Assembly (NCBI GenBank): GCA_907165135.1
Contig: OU015568.1
Span: 16,131,208 to 16,195,207 of the forward strand
Reading direction: 5' to 3'
Length of the DNA stretch: 64,000 nucleotides
Source of the DNA: Oikopleura dioica
Lineage: Eukaryota > Chordata > Appendicularia > Copelata > Oikopleuridae
The notes below the pieces were generated by a model that did not search any database, had not been told where the DNA came from, and was given only the letters and a program-made list of their open reading frames with translations. Shown piece after piece: positions 23,635 through 34,522 of the stretch (positions are counted from its first letter, which is position 1; the number at the start of each line of letters is the position of its first letter). The translations under genes were made by a program, and so were the position numbers.

Positions 23635-24780
23635 TTAAGGGACTCTACGAGGTACATAAACGTCGACTGTTCCATCATTGCTACGAATTTAGCACCGGTA
23701 ACGTTTGTCAACGTTTATTTTTAGGGGTTGAGAGTACTTGCTATTTTCCGCGGTTGTAAGGTCGATCGAGTTGGTTTCGTTTTCGTCGTCATCTAAATGA
23801 AGGTTATTTTCTGTGTGTTTATGAATTTTTGGGGCTCACGGGGTACATAAACGTCGACTGTTCCATCATTGCTACGAATTAAGCACCGGTAACGTTTGTC
23901 AACGTTTATTTTTAGGGGTTGAGAATACTTGCTATTTTCCGCGGTTGTTAGGTTGATCGAGTTGGTTTCGTTTTCGTCGTCATCTAAATGAAGGTTATTT
24001 TCTGTGTGTAAAAAAATTTTTGGGGGGTCTACGGGGTGCATAAACGTCGACTGTTCCGTCATTGCTACGAATCTAGCACCGGTAACGTTTGTCAACGTTT
24101 ATTTCTAGGGGGTGAGAATACTTGTTATTTTCCGCGGTCGATTGGTCGATGAAGCTGGTTTCAATTTCGTTGTTTTCTAAATGAAGGTTATTTTCGGTGT
24201 GTTTATGAATTTTGGGGGCTCACGGGGTACATAAACGTCGACTGTTCCATCATTGCTACGAATCTAGCACCGGTAACGTTTGCCAACGTTTATTTTTAGG
24301 GGGTTTGAGAATACTTGCTTTTTCCGCGGTCGTTTGGTCGATGGAGCTGGTTCTGTTTTCGTCGTTTTCTAAATGACGGTTATTTTCTGTGTTATGAATT
24401 TAAGGGGCTCTACGGGGTTCATAAACGTCGACTGTTCCATCATTGCTACGAATCTAGCACCGGTAACGTTTGTCAACGTTTATTTTTAGGGGGTTTGAGA
24501 ATACTTGCTATTTCCGCGGTCGTTTGGTCGATGGAGCTGGTTTCGTTTTTGTCGTTTACTAAATGAAGGTTATTTTCTGTGTTATGACTTAAGGGGCTCT
24601 ACGGGGTTCATAAACGTCGACTGTTCCATCATTGCTACGAATCTAGCACCGGTAACGTTTGTCAACGTTTATTTTTAGGGGGTGAGAATACTTGCTATTT
24701 CCGCGGTCGTTTGGTCAATGAAGCTGGTTTCGTTTTCGTCGTTTTTTAAATGAACGTTTTTTTCTGTGTTTTGAATTTAA

Positions 24781-25444
24781 GGGATCCCCCCTCCGTTTTC
24801 GTCATTTTCAACGGCGAACTTCTTTTTTCTGGGCTTACAATTTTATGCGTGCAATAGTGCAAATGAAAGCTTGTTCATTTCGGTTTATTCTCTAGTACAG
24901 AAATAAAAATCCATAGACGCAAACCTACCACAGGGGGGCGCTGAAGTTTGTGTATTTTGAAAAAACGCTGTTTTTGGCCATTTTCACCGGCAAACTACTT
25001 TTTTAGAGCTTAGCTAGAATTAAGCGGAGTTTAAATTCAGAAAGAGTAAAGCTTAATCTTAAAACTCTAGTACAGAGAAGTCATTTGGTCTAGTAAATAA
25101 AATTTTCTTTTAAACGACCTAGTGTACCCATATTCTGCGTTTTTGGTTTTTTTTTTCTCTCTAGCGCCAATATTAGACCGAAATTTCTAGTTCGGTTATT
25201 CTTATTAAGGAAGTTTTAAGCTTTCGAAAGACCCCTTGTATGTCTTATTTCGATGACATTGAAAAACCGTAAAAAATTCCGACAAATTTCATGCATTTTT
25301 GAAATTTTTGAAGGCTAAAATTCTGAGGAAAGATGTTCATAAGGGGATCATATGATACATCAAAATGATCCTTAGAACACGAGGAATCTGAAAATATCAA
25401 ATTAAGACCCTTATCCAGTAATTGAAAAAACAGGGAGAAATCCC
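24781..25444. mobile_element. TTAA-flanked MITE inside satellite, copy 2
   Basis: 664 bp, nearly identical to 22971-23634 and inserted at the same position of the satellite unit (preceded by TTTTGAATTTAA, followed by GGGACTCTACGAGG), so it was copied together with its host unit. Confidence 0.85.
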
Positions 25445-26441
25445 TTAAGGGACTCTACGAGGTACATAAACGTCGACTGTTCCATCATTGCTACAAATCA
25501 AGCACCGGTAACGTTTGTCAACGTTTATTTTTAGGGAAGAGAATACTTGCTTTTTTCGCGATCGATTGGTGGATGAAGCTGGTTTCGTTTTCGTCGTTTT
25601 CTAAATGATGGTTATTTTCGGTCTGTTTGTGAATTTCGGGGGCTCACGGGGTACATAAACGTCGACTGTTCCATCATTGCTACGAATCTAGCACCGGTAA
25701 CGTTTGTCAACGTTTATTTCTAGGGGGTGAGAATACTTGTTATTTTCCGCGTCGATTTGTCGATGAAGCTGGTTTCAATTTCGTTGTTTTCTAAATGAAG
25801 GTTATTTTCGGTGTGTTTATGAATTTTGGGGGCTCACGGGGTACATAAACGTCGACTGTTCCATCATTGCTACGAATCTAGCACCGGTAACGTTTGTCAC
25901 TGTTTATTTTTAGGGGGTGAGAATACTTGCTATTTTCCGCGGTTGTTTGGTTGATCGAGTTGGTTTCGTTTTCGTCGTCATCTAAATGAAGGTTATTTTC
26001 TGTGTGTAAAAAAATTTTTGGGGGCTTTACGGGGTGCATAAACGTCGACTGTTCCATCATTGCTACGAATCTAGCACCGGTTACGTTTGTCAACGTTTAT
26101 TTTTAGGGGTTCAGAATACTTGCTATTTTCCGCGGTTGTTTGGTTGATGGAGCTTGTTTGTTGTTGTCGTCATTTAAATGAAGGTTACTTTTCTGGGATA
26201 TAAAATTTTTGGGGGCTCTACGGGTTGCATAAACGTCGACTGTTCCATCATTGCTACGAAACTAGCACCGCTAACGTTTGTCAACGTTTATTTGAAGGGG
26301 GTTAGAATACTTGCTATTTTCCGCGGTTTTTCGGTTGATTGAGCTGGTTTGTTGCTAGGTTAATTTATTTAATGAAGCCTAGTTGGCGAAAGAATGAGAA
26401 GTGCAAGAAGAAATATCATCGAAAATTCATGAGAGCAATTC

Positions 26442-26621
26442 GAAAATCGTTAAGGGTATCCCTTCAATCGTTGGATAAAAAAGTCAAGTTATGAGGGACC
26501 AGGGCGGACAAAGATCATTTGAAAATATTTCTCCATAAAAGATTTTTTCTGTCCTCGGCATCCCTTTTTTCTTATCTGATTTTTTAATCGAAGGATTGAA
26601 GGGACACCCTTAACGATTTTC
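26442..26621. mobile_element. Small inverted-repeat element (MITE)
   Basis: About 180 bp whose outer ~34 bp are inverted repeats (left contains AATCGTTAAGGGTATCCCTT, right is its complement with two changes). No ORF; it marks the boundary just after the satellite. Confidence 0.7.
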
Positions 26622-28823
26622 AAATAACTTCAGTCGAGCCATCTTTTGAAACAAGAAAACAAGGAAAAGTCAGAGGGTTTTCGCCCCGATATAAGGATCT
26701 TTATTAGCCGCGATGTTGCAAATTTTATTGGCCGCTAAAAGTTGTGTATTTATCCTTTATTGTGGCTCATGATACCGCGCTATTACAAGCGTTTTACGCG
26801 AAGAGGAGGAAAGCGTGTGCAAGCAGATGCATGCGCTCGCCGCCTGAAAAAGGGATCATCAAATCAAAACGCCGCGCCAAAATCAAAGTGGCGAGTTTGA
26901 GCACTTTCCGAGAATAACTGCGTTTTGAAAAAGAGGTAGACAAGTTCAAGGGCGTTATTAGGTCGGAAGAATATACAAAAACCAAGGCGATCATTCTGAG
27001 AATATGATGAAAAAGAACATGAAAAATTTTTACAGCTTCTCTTCACTATAAGACCACCCATAAATAAGACTAGAAAGTCAAAAAGGAAACATCAAAATTA
27101 AACTATGTTCTAAACATGAAAAGCTCCAACATTGAGCAGAATCATTATTTTTTAGACAATCTCAGCGGTAGTGCTCAATTGACCTTATTTTAGCAGAGAA
27201 AAAAATTCATCTCCTTTCCTGAAATTCTTGTAAATCGAATCTCTCTTCCAGCAGACAACTAGCAGTAGCTTATTAATAGTAGTATCAGTAGAGTTCCGCT
27301 ACTGTAACGATCTTCGAAACGTGACGCTTTCGATTATCCTCTCTGCTGCTAAAAGAACAAAGTTCATTTTTTTCGTTCTCTCACAGAATTCGTCATAGTT
27401 TCGTAATGACTCATCGGCTCATTCGAAATTCGCGGAAACTGGGAAGGGTCTATTTTCGTTAAAACCGTCTGATAGACTTCTGCGGAAGCCCTAGAGCAGC
27501 CGGCCAATCACCGGCCGCTCATTCGTCGACCGCATGTGACCCGACGAAATTTATTAATTTCTCTAGCTGACTCTACCTGTCATAAACTGTAACCAAGGTA
27601 CTGTTAGCAAAATGGCTCTGTCTCTCGGTAATGCCCAGAAAAAAGTTGATATGGTCGAATTTTGGATTTTTTTTTCTTAAAAATGAGCTAAATCAGAGGA
27701 AGTTCTAGCGGATGTGTGATTGGCTGAATTAGGTACAAAATCGCCCCATACTTTTTGGCAATAAATAAGAGAGGTAAACCTACTGGGGAAGAATTGGGGA
27801 AGGGGAGGAAGAGGAAAAGTGGGCGTTAGTAGTAATAGTAGTGACTGACCATTTGACAATTTTCCTGGTTCTCGATTGGATAAGAGCAGTGGAGCACTGA
27901 ACCGGAAGACTCACGGCTCAGTGCGGGGGGAAGGCCCCTCAGGGCCTTCTTGCCACACCTTCAGACATATGATGAGAGCATTTTACACCACCACCACCAG
28001 TGAATATGCACATGCATAATATGCATGCAACAAATATACACTGTAGGGCGCGGCGCTTTTTCGGCCACTCCACTGTAGCCATTTTTAACCACTTTTAATG
28101 GTCAGTCACTACTATTTTAGCTGTTTTAAACAAAAAAAATTATTTTTTTCACTCTACCCCCGTTTTAAACGCTACTTAACGCTATTCTGCTATTCCCTTA
28201 CTCTTAAATTAACTCTAACCCTAGCTAAACAACTTTCAGTGGTAGAAAATACGCTACTTGAGCGTCTGAGCTCTTTCTCTCGCGGCCCGCGGTTCAGTGC
28301 ACCAATCCCAGCGCTCGCTTTCACGCGCCGATCCACGCCCGAGGATTAGCCGCCCCTTTGTCCTCTCATCGATCCAGCTTTCCCTTCTCTCATCCGCATC
28401 TAGAACATTCGGTAAGTTTTCTCCTTCTCGAACATTCCATTTACTTTCTATTCAGCTCTGCCTGGGCCGCGCCCGCGCGTTCAGACTCAAGCCACGCCGC
28501 TGCCGCATGATTGCCACTTCTATCTTTCGCTCTCAAAAACCGTAAACCTTTTTTCTACTCAATCAAACCTACCAACTAATAAACCTCAAAATATTTGTAT
28601 TAAAATGAAACTTTATAAAATCACTTGGCTTTCTTGACGCAAGCATCTTTCGACGTTCAATTCGATTATCAAAACTTAAAAACCGTAAACCCTTTTTCAA
28701 CTGAGACCTGCCACTAACTAATAAAAAAGTTGATTATTTGTAAAATATAACTTTAAAATGAGTCTTTATTTTTCTTTATTAAAAGTTCTTAAAAAGACAT
28801 TATTATTTTTTTAAAATTTATTT
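26622..28823. other. Gene-poor intergenic region
   Basis: No convincing gene. GC-rich stretch 28260-28400 with a good donor (CG/GTAAGT near 28410) could be a 5' exon, but no partner was found. A ~90-bp direct repeat beginning AAAAACCGTAAACC occurs at about 28535 and 28677, each followed by AATAAA/TAATAAA motifs. Confidence 0.4.
27834..28116. repeat. Inverted-repeat-bounded segment with an inner hairpin
   Basis: AATAGTAGTGACTGACCATT at 27834-27853 is the exact complement of 28097-28116. Between them lies a perfect stem GAAGGCCC/GGGCCTTC with loop CTCA near 27935-27955. No ORF; could be a MITE or a structured RNA. Confidence 0.6.
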
Positions 28824-28970
28824 TCAAAATGAAGCAGGGATAAGACTGGCAAAGAATAAGTTGAACTTGACAATGGCAAAGCAGGTAGCAGCGAGGAGTC
28901 CAAAAGCGCAAACCAAGGCGAAGATGTAGAAGAGGACGAGGAGAGCAAGGGCGAAGATGAGAAAATTCAT
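28824..28970 (-). CDS. 48-aa membrane protein
   Basis: ATG 28970 to TGA 28824. Nearly the whole protein is hydrophobic: one long or two short membrane segments (residues 3-36), a Lys at 35, and a hydrophobic C-terminus. Codons mostly end in C (CTC, TTC, GCC), unlike background. TATA box TATAAAA at 29037-29031, 61 bp upstream of the ATG, and AATAAA motifs downstream (about 28780-28760). It could be a viroporin-like or accessory membrane protein; function unknown. Confidence 0.65.
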   Translation of the reverse strand: MNFLIFALALLVLFYIFALVCAFGLLAATCFAIVKFNLFFASLIPASF

Positions 28971-29030
28971 TTTTGGTTTTTCAAAATTTTGATTTTTTGA
29001 TTTATGAAATTTCAGAGCTGGAGTCAACCC

Positions 29031-29037
29031 TTTTATA
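29031..29037 (-). promoter_or_regulatory. TATA box of the 48-aa membrane protein gene
   Basis: Minus strand GCGCGTATAAAAGG, the same GCGCGTATAAAA string as in the integrase promoter at 59587. Confidence 0.65.
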
Positions 29038-29343
29038 CGCGCAGATGTTCATGGCCGGAAATACCAGCTGCGCTTGGTTTGATCTAGAATCTAAATTACT
29101 CTTGATAAATTGAATATCAATTTTGTGTATCTCCAATTTTACACTAGAATAAACATCAGATTCATTCGCACCTTGTTTATCAATTAAAATCAAGTGCGAA
29201 CGTTTTGTACTTGAGAAAGCGCAGCTGATTTTACCGGATATTGTTATTGTTTTATGGGCCGTTTTATCTTTCGGCAGTACTTGTCGGCGGCAGCTATTGA
29301 TACTTCTGAAGCTCCTAGTTGGCGCACCTAGCTCAGGTTTTGA

Positions 29344-29350
29344 TATAAAA
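29344..29350 (+). promoter_or_regulatory. TATA box of the PPxY protein gene
   Basis: GATATAAAAATG, 62 bp before ATG 29412 and divergent from the TATA at 29031. Confidence 0.55.
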
Positions 29351-29411
29351 ATGAGCACTTTCTTGCAACAACCATCAAATCAATCATCAAACCAACCACA
29401 ACAACAACAAA

Positions 29412-29765
29412 ATGATCGTGCCAATCGAACAAATCAAGCCAAAGAAGAAGACCATCACCAAGAAAATGGCAAACTTTTTCAAACGCCAATTCACCACCTA
29501 CCAGTATCCCGTCAAAGAGATCAACCAGAAGGCCCTCTGGATCGACACAAATACCAAGACCAACCTTGGTGCGATGACAAAGGCCTCCGTCAACTCTGTC
29601 ATGCATTGCCCACCTCCGCCGTACCCAAAATCCGTTGGATTGACAGCCTTGGCCACCAAAGAAGAACCGCCAATGTACTCGCACTTTTCCGATGAAACTT
29701 TGAAGTACGCTACAATCCGACGATCGTACTCTGTCCGCTACCGAACCGCCTCCAGATTTTACTAA
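29412..29765 (+). CDS. 117-aa basic protein with two PPxY motifs
   Basis: ATG 29412 (AACAAAATG) to TAA. Basic N-terminus (residues 9-25 with eight Lys/Arg), then PPPPY at residues 67-71 and PPMY at 86-89, and an aromatic-basic C-terminus ending SRFY. PPxY binds WW domains of NEDD4-type ubiquitin ligases and serves as a late (budding) domain in matrix or Gag proteins of enveloped viruses. Small size plus basic N-terminus resembles a matrix protein (inference). Single exon; AATAAA at ~29846. Divergent partner of the 48-aa membrane gene. Confidence 0.65.
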   Translation: MIVPIEQIKPKKKTITKKMANFFKRQFTTYQYPVKEINQKALWIDTNTKTNLGAMTKASVNSVMHCPPPPYPKSVGLTALATKEEPPMYSHFSDETLKYATIRRSYSVRYRTASRFY

Positions 29766-29942
29766 AAAATGATCCTACTGCCGCGCATTCTTTCATGATT
29801 TCTTTCCTTGCCACTCTTTTGCTCATAATCTTATTTATCGCCAAATAAAATAGAAAAATTTCAGTTTGGTTTTTTATTTAACAAGTCAATTTTAATTTTC
29901 AACGCAGGTAAAAGCCAGGATGTGAGTATTTTTTGTTTATTT

Positions 29943-30199
29943 TTAAAAACACATTTTTGTAGAACAAGTGGAGGTCACAAAGTAATCCATGTCTTCTACT
30001 TCGTCGTCTGATTTCTCGTTCATATCCCAATTGATATGAAAGTTTTTTAATCTTCTAGCTAAATCCTCAAAAACAGAATCATCTATTATGGGAATATTTA
30101 AGGCTTGAAACAGACTTTGTTTCTGCCCGAGTTTATACTCTCCTTTATGATCTAAGCAATAAAAATCAAAATTTAATAATTAGTCTTACCTCTTTTCAT
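29943..30199 (-). CDS. 72-aa acidic protein, spliced
   Basis: Exon 1 is 30199-30190 (ATG plus seven bases), intron 30189-30152 (38 bp, GTAAGA...GCTTAG), exon 2 is 30151-29943. A tiny first exon like this also occurs in the gene at 33190. The C-terminal half is acidic (DDEVEDMD). TATAAAA at 30244-30238, 39 bp before the ATG. Unknown function. Confidence 0.6.
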
Positions 30200-30237
30200 G
30201 TTTTCTTTATTCTGAATAAAACACGAGAATCGATCGC

Positions 30238-30244
30238 TTTTATA
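30238..30244 (-). promoter_or_regulatory. TATA box of the 72-aa protein gene
   Basis: Minus strand ACTATAAAAGCG, at a spacing from the ATG similar to the other TATA-driven genes here. Confidence 0.55.
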
Positions 30245-31434
30245 GTAATTTACTGTATTTATTCAAATATCACGACACACGAATGTTTCGCTACTTTTCA
30301 GGTGGCATTTTATTACTGTAGTTATTGCACACACGCAGGGCGTATCCTTGAGGATTCAAATGCTCAAGTTTCATTTTATTACAGTAGATATTGAATTCAT
30401 TAAAGACAGTCTTGGTTGTTCGATTTAAGTTCCATTTTAGTTCCATTTTATTTTATTGAGTTATTTGAGAAGTTAAGGAGGAAACTGGTGAGTGGATTTA
30501 TGTTTCATTTTATCAGGTATAAAGAAATCATATAGAAGATTATTAGGTATTGATAGCATTTTATAATTTATTAAAAACATATTCGGGAAAAAATGTTTGA
30601 CGCTAGAATTTAAGAATCATTTAAAAAAGTCCAAATCCATCACGAATGAAAGAAGGTGTGCAAACGTGGATCTTCTTGAGTCTAAAATCTTTAAATAAAA
30701 CATGGGCTGATTCTAAGGGCTTACCATTTTATATTTCTATCGCGTGTTTATTAAAGTTTCATTTGATAACAGGGGTGATCATCAATGTTGCAACGGCGGC
30801 AATTGAACATGCGGCTAGAATTGTTGGCACTTAAAACGCTATCATTTGTTCGAAGGAATTCTCTTACTTCCTACCATTTTAGATTTCTTAGATTAGAAGT
30901 TCATTTAATTTTAAAAAGCTCGTTCGATGTTTATATTTTTAGTTTCTTTGGCGCTCTTGGAGCCACTAAAGGGTGCTGTTTGAGGAGCTGTTTTTAGAAT
31001 CGATTTCAAAAAAGGATAGTTTTTCTAAATGACATGACAGTTTGATCATGTCCTCGAATAAGAAAACACACGAAAAATTTGCCCATTCTCTTGAGTTACT
31101 TTCGGCAGCTTGGGGAAGTCTACCCTTGTGGAACGTTCTTGCGGAAGCAGGTAAGTCGAGCGCTCAAATACATTCAATCATTCCCCAGGTTCAGTATTAT
31201 AGTTAAAAAATATTACTGGACACTAGCGAAGGTATGTCATATTATTGTTGATTGCGAAAGATGACAAGGCAACTCCAACCCTTGCTTATATTGATTTTTA
31301 AAAAATGTCATCATTTAAAACAATGCGGAGTTTTTGACACTTTCCGATATCTACACTATATCTGACGATTTACGGCCGCTATGGCGCTGATGAGAATTTA
31401 AATATGTTCTGATCAGGCGCGCTCTAGTCCATCG
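30245..31434. other. Intergenic, no supported gene
   Basis: Short imperfect repeats of TTTCATTTTATTACAG / TTCCATTTTATTTTATT occur at 30300-30520. A 62-codon ORF (30646-30834) has no supporting signal. Confidence 0.4.
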
Positions 31435-32415
31435 ATGAGGGCGCAATTTTTTTCTTGCACTGAAATCTTCAATATATTCAGCAAGCTTAACTGGTTTGAT
31501 TACTTTATGCATTACTCGCTTAATAATGGCAAAATAACAATTGCCATTCTTCAGCGAGTTCTTTTTAGAAAAGCGCGGGGAAATAAAGCAGTGTGATGAT
31601 CCGGAGGCGGCGGAGTTAGCCCTTCAAAATGAACAAGGTAGCAGAGTTTATTTTTCAGTTATTCATTTTAAGTCATTTTTGAAACTCTCTCCCACGAATT
31701 GCACCTTTCTCGAGAACGCCTATTACGTCTCATCGACCAGTTCTATTCGGCTAGCGCTGCAAAAGGAGACTATATGATGTTTTCGGATGGTGTTCATCGC
31801 AAACGCAGCTCGGACGACCGTGATATCCCTCAATCGCCAAGCCCGCAATCAACAACGACTTCGAACTCCGACTCCGCGTCGTCTTTATCAATAGATCATC
31901 CCATTCTAAATGATAAGGCTGATGATTTAGCTGGAGCTTTTGAAACGTTAAAAGTTGCCACGGGCAAAGATGGGCCAGAAATTAACAGTTCTCGTCGGAG
32001 ATTTGAATTTCTCAATCTTCTCAAAAAAATTGATGACAATCCTGTTGGAACTGCTTCTGCTCAAGTTTTGTATGTTTTATGTAAAACCGAAGCTGAATAC
32101 AAGGTGAAGTTCGGAATCCCTCTTACAACAAAGCAAATCTTCGAATGCAAGCGGGCTGCAAAGTTCGCTGGAAAAGATGGTGCAATATTTGACGAATTGT
32201 TTCGCAAGAGTTATGTGAAGGAGTGCAGTGAGCGGTCAAGAGGGTCCACTTCATCATCAGTGGGAAATGATGATGGTTATGTTCACGGCTCCGAAATCAA
32301 CGCTCGAAGTCTTCCCATTCATCCGCTTTCTTTTATCGGTAGAGCACTGACTGATCAAATGAATCCGATTGAAAAAGAAGACCAAAAGCCGAAGAAAGAC
32401 GAGTCGACAAACTAG
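31435..32415 (+). CDS. 294-aa protein of unknown function
   Basis: Exons 31435-31493, 31555-31637 and 31673-32415, GT-AG introns of 61 and 35 bp, phases consistent throughout. The first donor (GTTTGATTA) is like that of the next gene. The N-terminal ~70 residues are helical and charged; a Ser/Thr/Pro-rich linker follows; residues ~130-230 look globular, with SAQVLYVLCKTEAEYK and FAGKDGAIFDELF; the tail is basic and hydrophilic. No membrane segment. No family recognised. It lies upstream of, and in the same direction as, the glycoprotein gene chain but is separated from it by 770 bp including a TATA box, so it is probably its own transcription unit. Confidence 0.6.
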
Positions 32416-33102
32416 AATGGGCGAATTGATAGTTAAATCTTGGTTCGGTATCTTGCCAAGGCATAAAGTCAACGTTGATTTCTTATTTTATTTTTTTGTT
32501 TTTTTTACATTTAACGTTATTTTTATTTCATCTTCCGTTTACCAACTTAATATTTTTCTTTGACGTATTTTCACTTACTTGTTTCTTTTCTTGCTTATTT
32601 TCAGTGAATTAATTAGTGTTATCCTAAGTTGAACTTTTGACGCGCAGCGTAGTTTCATATTGATCTCCTCTTTGATTGCTGTATAAATATTTATAGTGAG
32701 GAAAATGTCTATACAGTAATCGTATCGATGTTTCGTTTAATCTGCCTCTAATCTATCCTACAATTAACAATATTTCCGTAAAACAGCCAGTGTGATAAAA
32801 TTTGAAATGTGAATATGAATTATTATCTTCAGTTTCAGTAAATCAAGCTTTGACTATTTTTAACAATTGAAAGAACAGTTGGACCTATCTGGTAGCCGCC
32901 AAGAAAACCTCAGTTTTTTGCTTTGTTGAAATATGAAAAGTTGAGCTAATGTAGGGATTAGTGAAAACTTTTTCTATATCAACTTTTATTTTTTTCTGTT
33001 TATTAATACAACATCAAACATACAAATTTCTAGTTACTCTTGTGTTTCTTTGCAAAAAGTGAAAAAATGTTTCTAGAAGTATTGTTTTTCTCAAGCATTT
33101 CT
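32416..33102. other. AT-rich intergenic spacer
   Basis: No ORF; holds the 3' end of the preceding gene and the upstream region of the 33103 TATA box. Confidence 0.45.
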
Positions 33103-33109
33103 ATATAAA
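33103..33109 (+). promoter_or_regulatory. TATA box, probable promoter of the plus-strand operon
   Basis: CTATATAAACGGCGG, 81 bp upstream of ATG 33190. I found no comparable TATA box before the following genes down to 48 kb, whose starts instead follow splice-acceptor-like sites. Confidence 0.6.
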
Positions 33110-33189
33110 CGGCGGTTGCAGGCGGTTCAACTCAGTTTTGCATTTGACAGCAAAAGGCAAAGTCACTTGTGGAGTTTTTTGTTTGCGCG

Positions 33190-34058
33190 ATGGGAAGAAA
33201 AAAGGTTTGATTAGTACAAAAGCGTATGAGTCTAAAATAGTCGCAGCAAGCGCAGCAGAAACGCAGCAGCGGCTGTCGGACCGAGATCGCGCGCCAACGA
33301 ACTCCACCAAAACCATATCGTGGTCTTCCTCCAGCATCTCCTCCGCTATCACCTCGGGAGTATCTTGAGGTGCATTCGTTGGACGCATTGGACTCCTTTT
33401 TTCGAGGGAACGAGACGGTTGCTCTGGACGAAAGTGCGTTGAACGACACTATCGTCGGTGGCGAAAATCGCGTGCCGATTGAAGCTGCGCCGAAATCTCG
33501 CACTTATCGCCAGCTCTTCTTCACCGATGACGAGTCGACTGACGGAGAACTTGACCAAGCGTTCATCGAAGAGCCCGAGCATGGTCGTAGACGAGCAAAC
33601 TTTTGCTACACCTATCGGGGGCTCATAAAAAAAAAGGGCCGCAAAAATCCTGCCGAAGTCATTCGGTACGTAGATGACAAGGGCAATTCAAGCCGGTGGT
33701 TCTTTCGCCCTTTGTACGCCCGTTTCTGCAGTACCAGCCACGGCTACTTAAAATTCGACGAGTCTCGTAAGTCTTTATTTCTTTATGTTTTCAAACTTGA
33801 AATTTAGGGTATGAAGGGACTGGCGAAGATCTTGACAGAATCTTAAAGATTCTTGATAAGGTCTCCCGAAATCGAGTCTTCGAAATGGCGGAGCTGGAGA
33901 AGGAATTAGAGAATGAAGAATATGGGGTATTGGTCGAAACAAAGGATTATCTTTTGCCTCTGCGCAACATCCAGTTTGGAATTGCCAACCTCAAGAAAGA
34001 CGATCCTGACCGAGCTCCAGAGCACGATGAACCTCCAGCATACGTTTTCGAACCTTGA
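33190..34058 (+). CDS. Operon gene A: 263-aa protein ending in PPAY
   Basis: Exons 33190-33204 (five codons), 33241-33766 and 33808-34058; introns 36 and 41 bp, GT-AG, phases fit. Gln/Arg-rich N-terminus, Pro-rich segment (residues ~27-47), acidic region, then a central segment with HGRRRANFCYTYRG and a Tyr/Phe/Arg-rich stretch. The last residues are EPPAYVFEP, a PPxY late-domain-type motif at the extreme C-terminus. No signal peptide or membrane segment. Could be a matrix/tegument-like protein (inference). First gene after the operon TATA box. Confidence 0.65.
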
Positions 34059-34522
34059 AGACTGCTAAAAAGCTTGTTGTCAAATAAAAAACTTGTACTC
34101 TTTTTATTGATGTCATTTTTTAGCATTTTCTAGCGTTATTTAAATATTGAAGTTTAAATAGAATTAAGTAAATGTGTTAATTTGATCAATCTAGAAATAT
34201 TAGCGCGTGAGCAGGAGCGAAGAGCGTCCAGCCGGCGAGCGGCGAAATCATTTCCAGAAGTGAGGGTTTTCATTTCGAGATTTGGAAATCAAAAAATGCG
34301 GAGGTTTTCGCTCACATGGGAAAATCTCTGCTATCAAATCACAGCGGAGAAAGAATTTCTAAATCAGAGAAGAAAATAAAATTTATCGAAAAGAGAATTT
34401 ATTTTATGACTGACCGCTATCAAAGTAAATGTTTCTCACACGCGCGTGTATAACCGATAGCCTGCCGGCTTTTATTATCAATAATTCCTCCCTTTTTTCA
34501 GAAGGTCGGCGTAAGTGAGTTT

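Larger units (their letters stand above)
20290..26345. repeat. Satellite array, ~190-195 bp unit, about 25 copies
   Basis: The conserved core CATAAACGTCGACTGTTCC recurs at about 20308, 20492, 20687, 20879 and on to 26228, spaced 184-198 bp, always in the same orientation. Other conserved blocks are GCACCGGTAACGTTTGTCAA and TTTTCCGCGGTTGTTTGGT. Neighbouring units are more alike than distant ones, as expected from local unequal exchange. Minus-strand frames of 64-100 codons recur in each unit but carry no start/stop conservation, so I do not call genes. Confidence 0.95.

Noticed and set aside
20290-26345. Repeated 64-100 codon minus-strand ORFs
   Set aside because: They recur once per satellite unit with no independent start, promoter or codon bias; they are by-products of the repeat.
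20290-26345. CRISPR array
   Set aside because: Units are ~190 bp, conserved along their length, without short repeats separated by unique spacers.
27930-27957. Histone-type 3' stem-loop or tRNA-like structure
   Set aside because: Stem sequence and loop do not match the histone consensus and no tRNA A/B boxes are present.
30646-30834. 62-codon ORF as a gene
   Set aside because: No promoter, acceptor or composition support.
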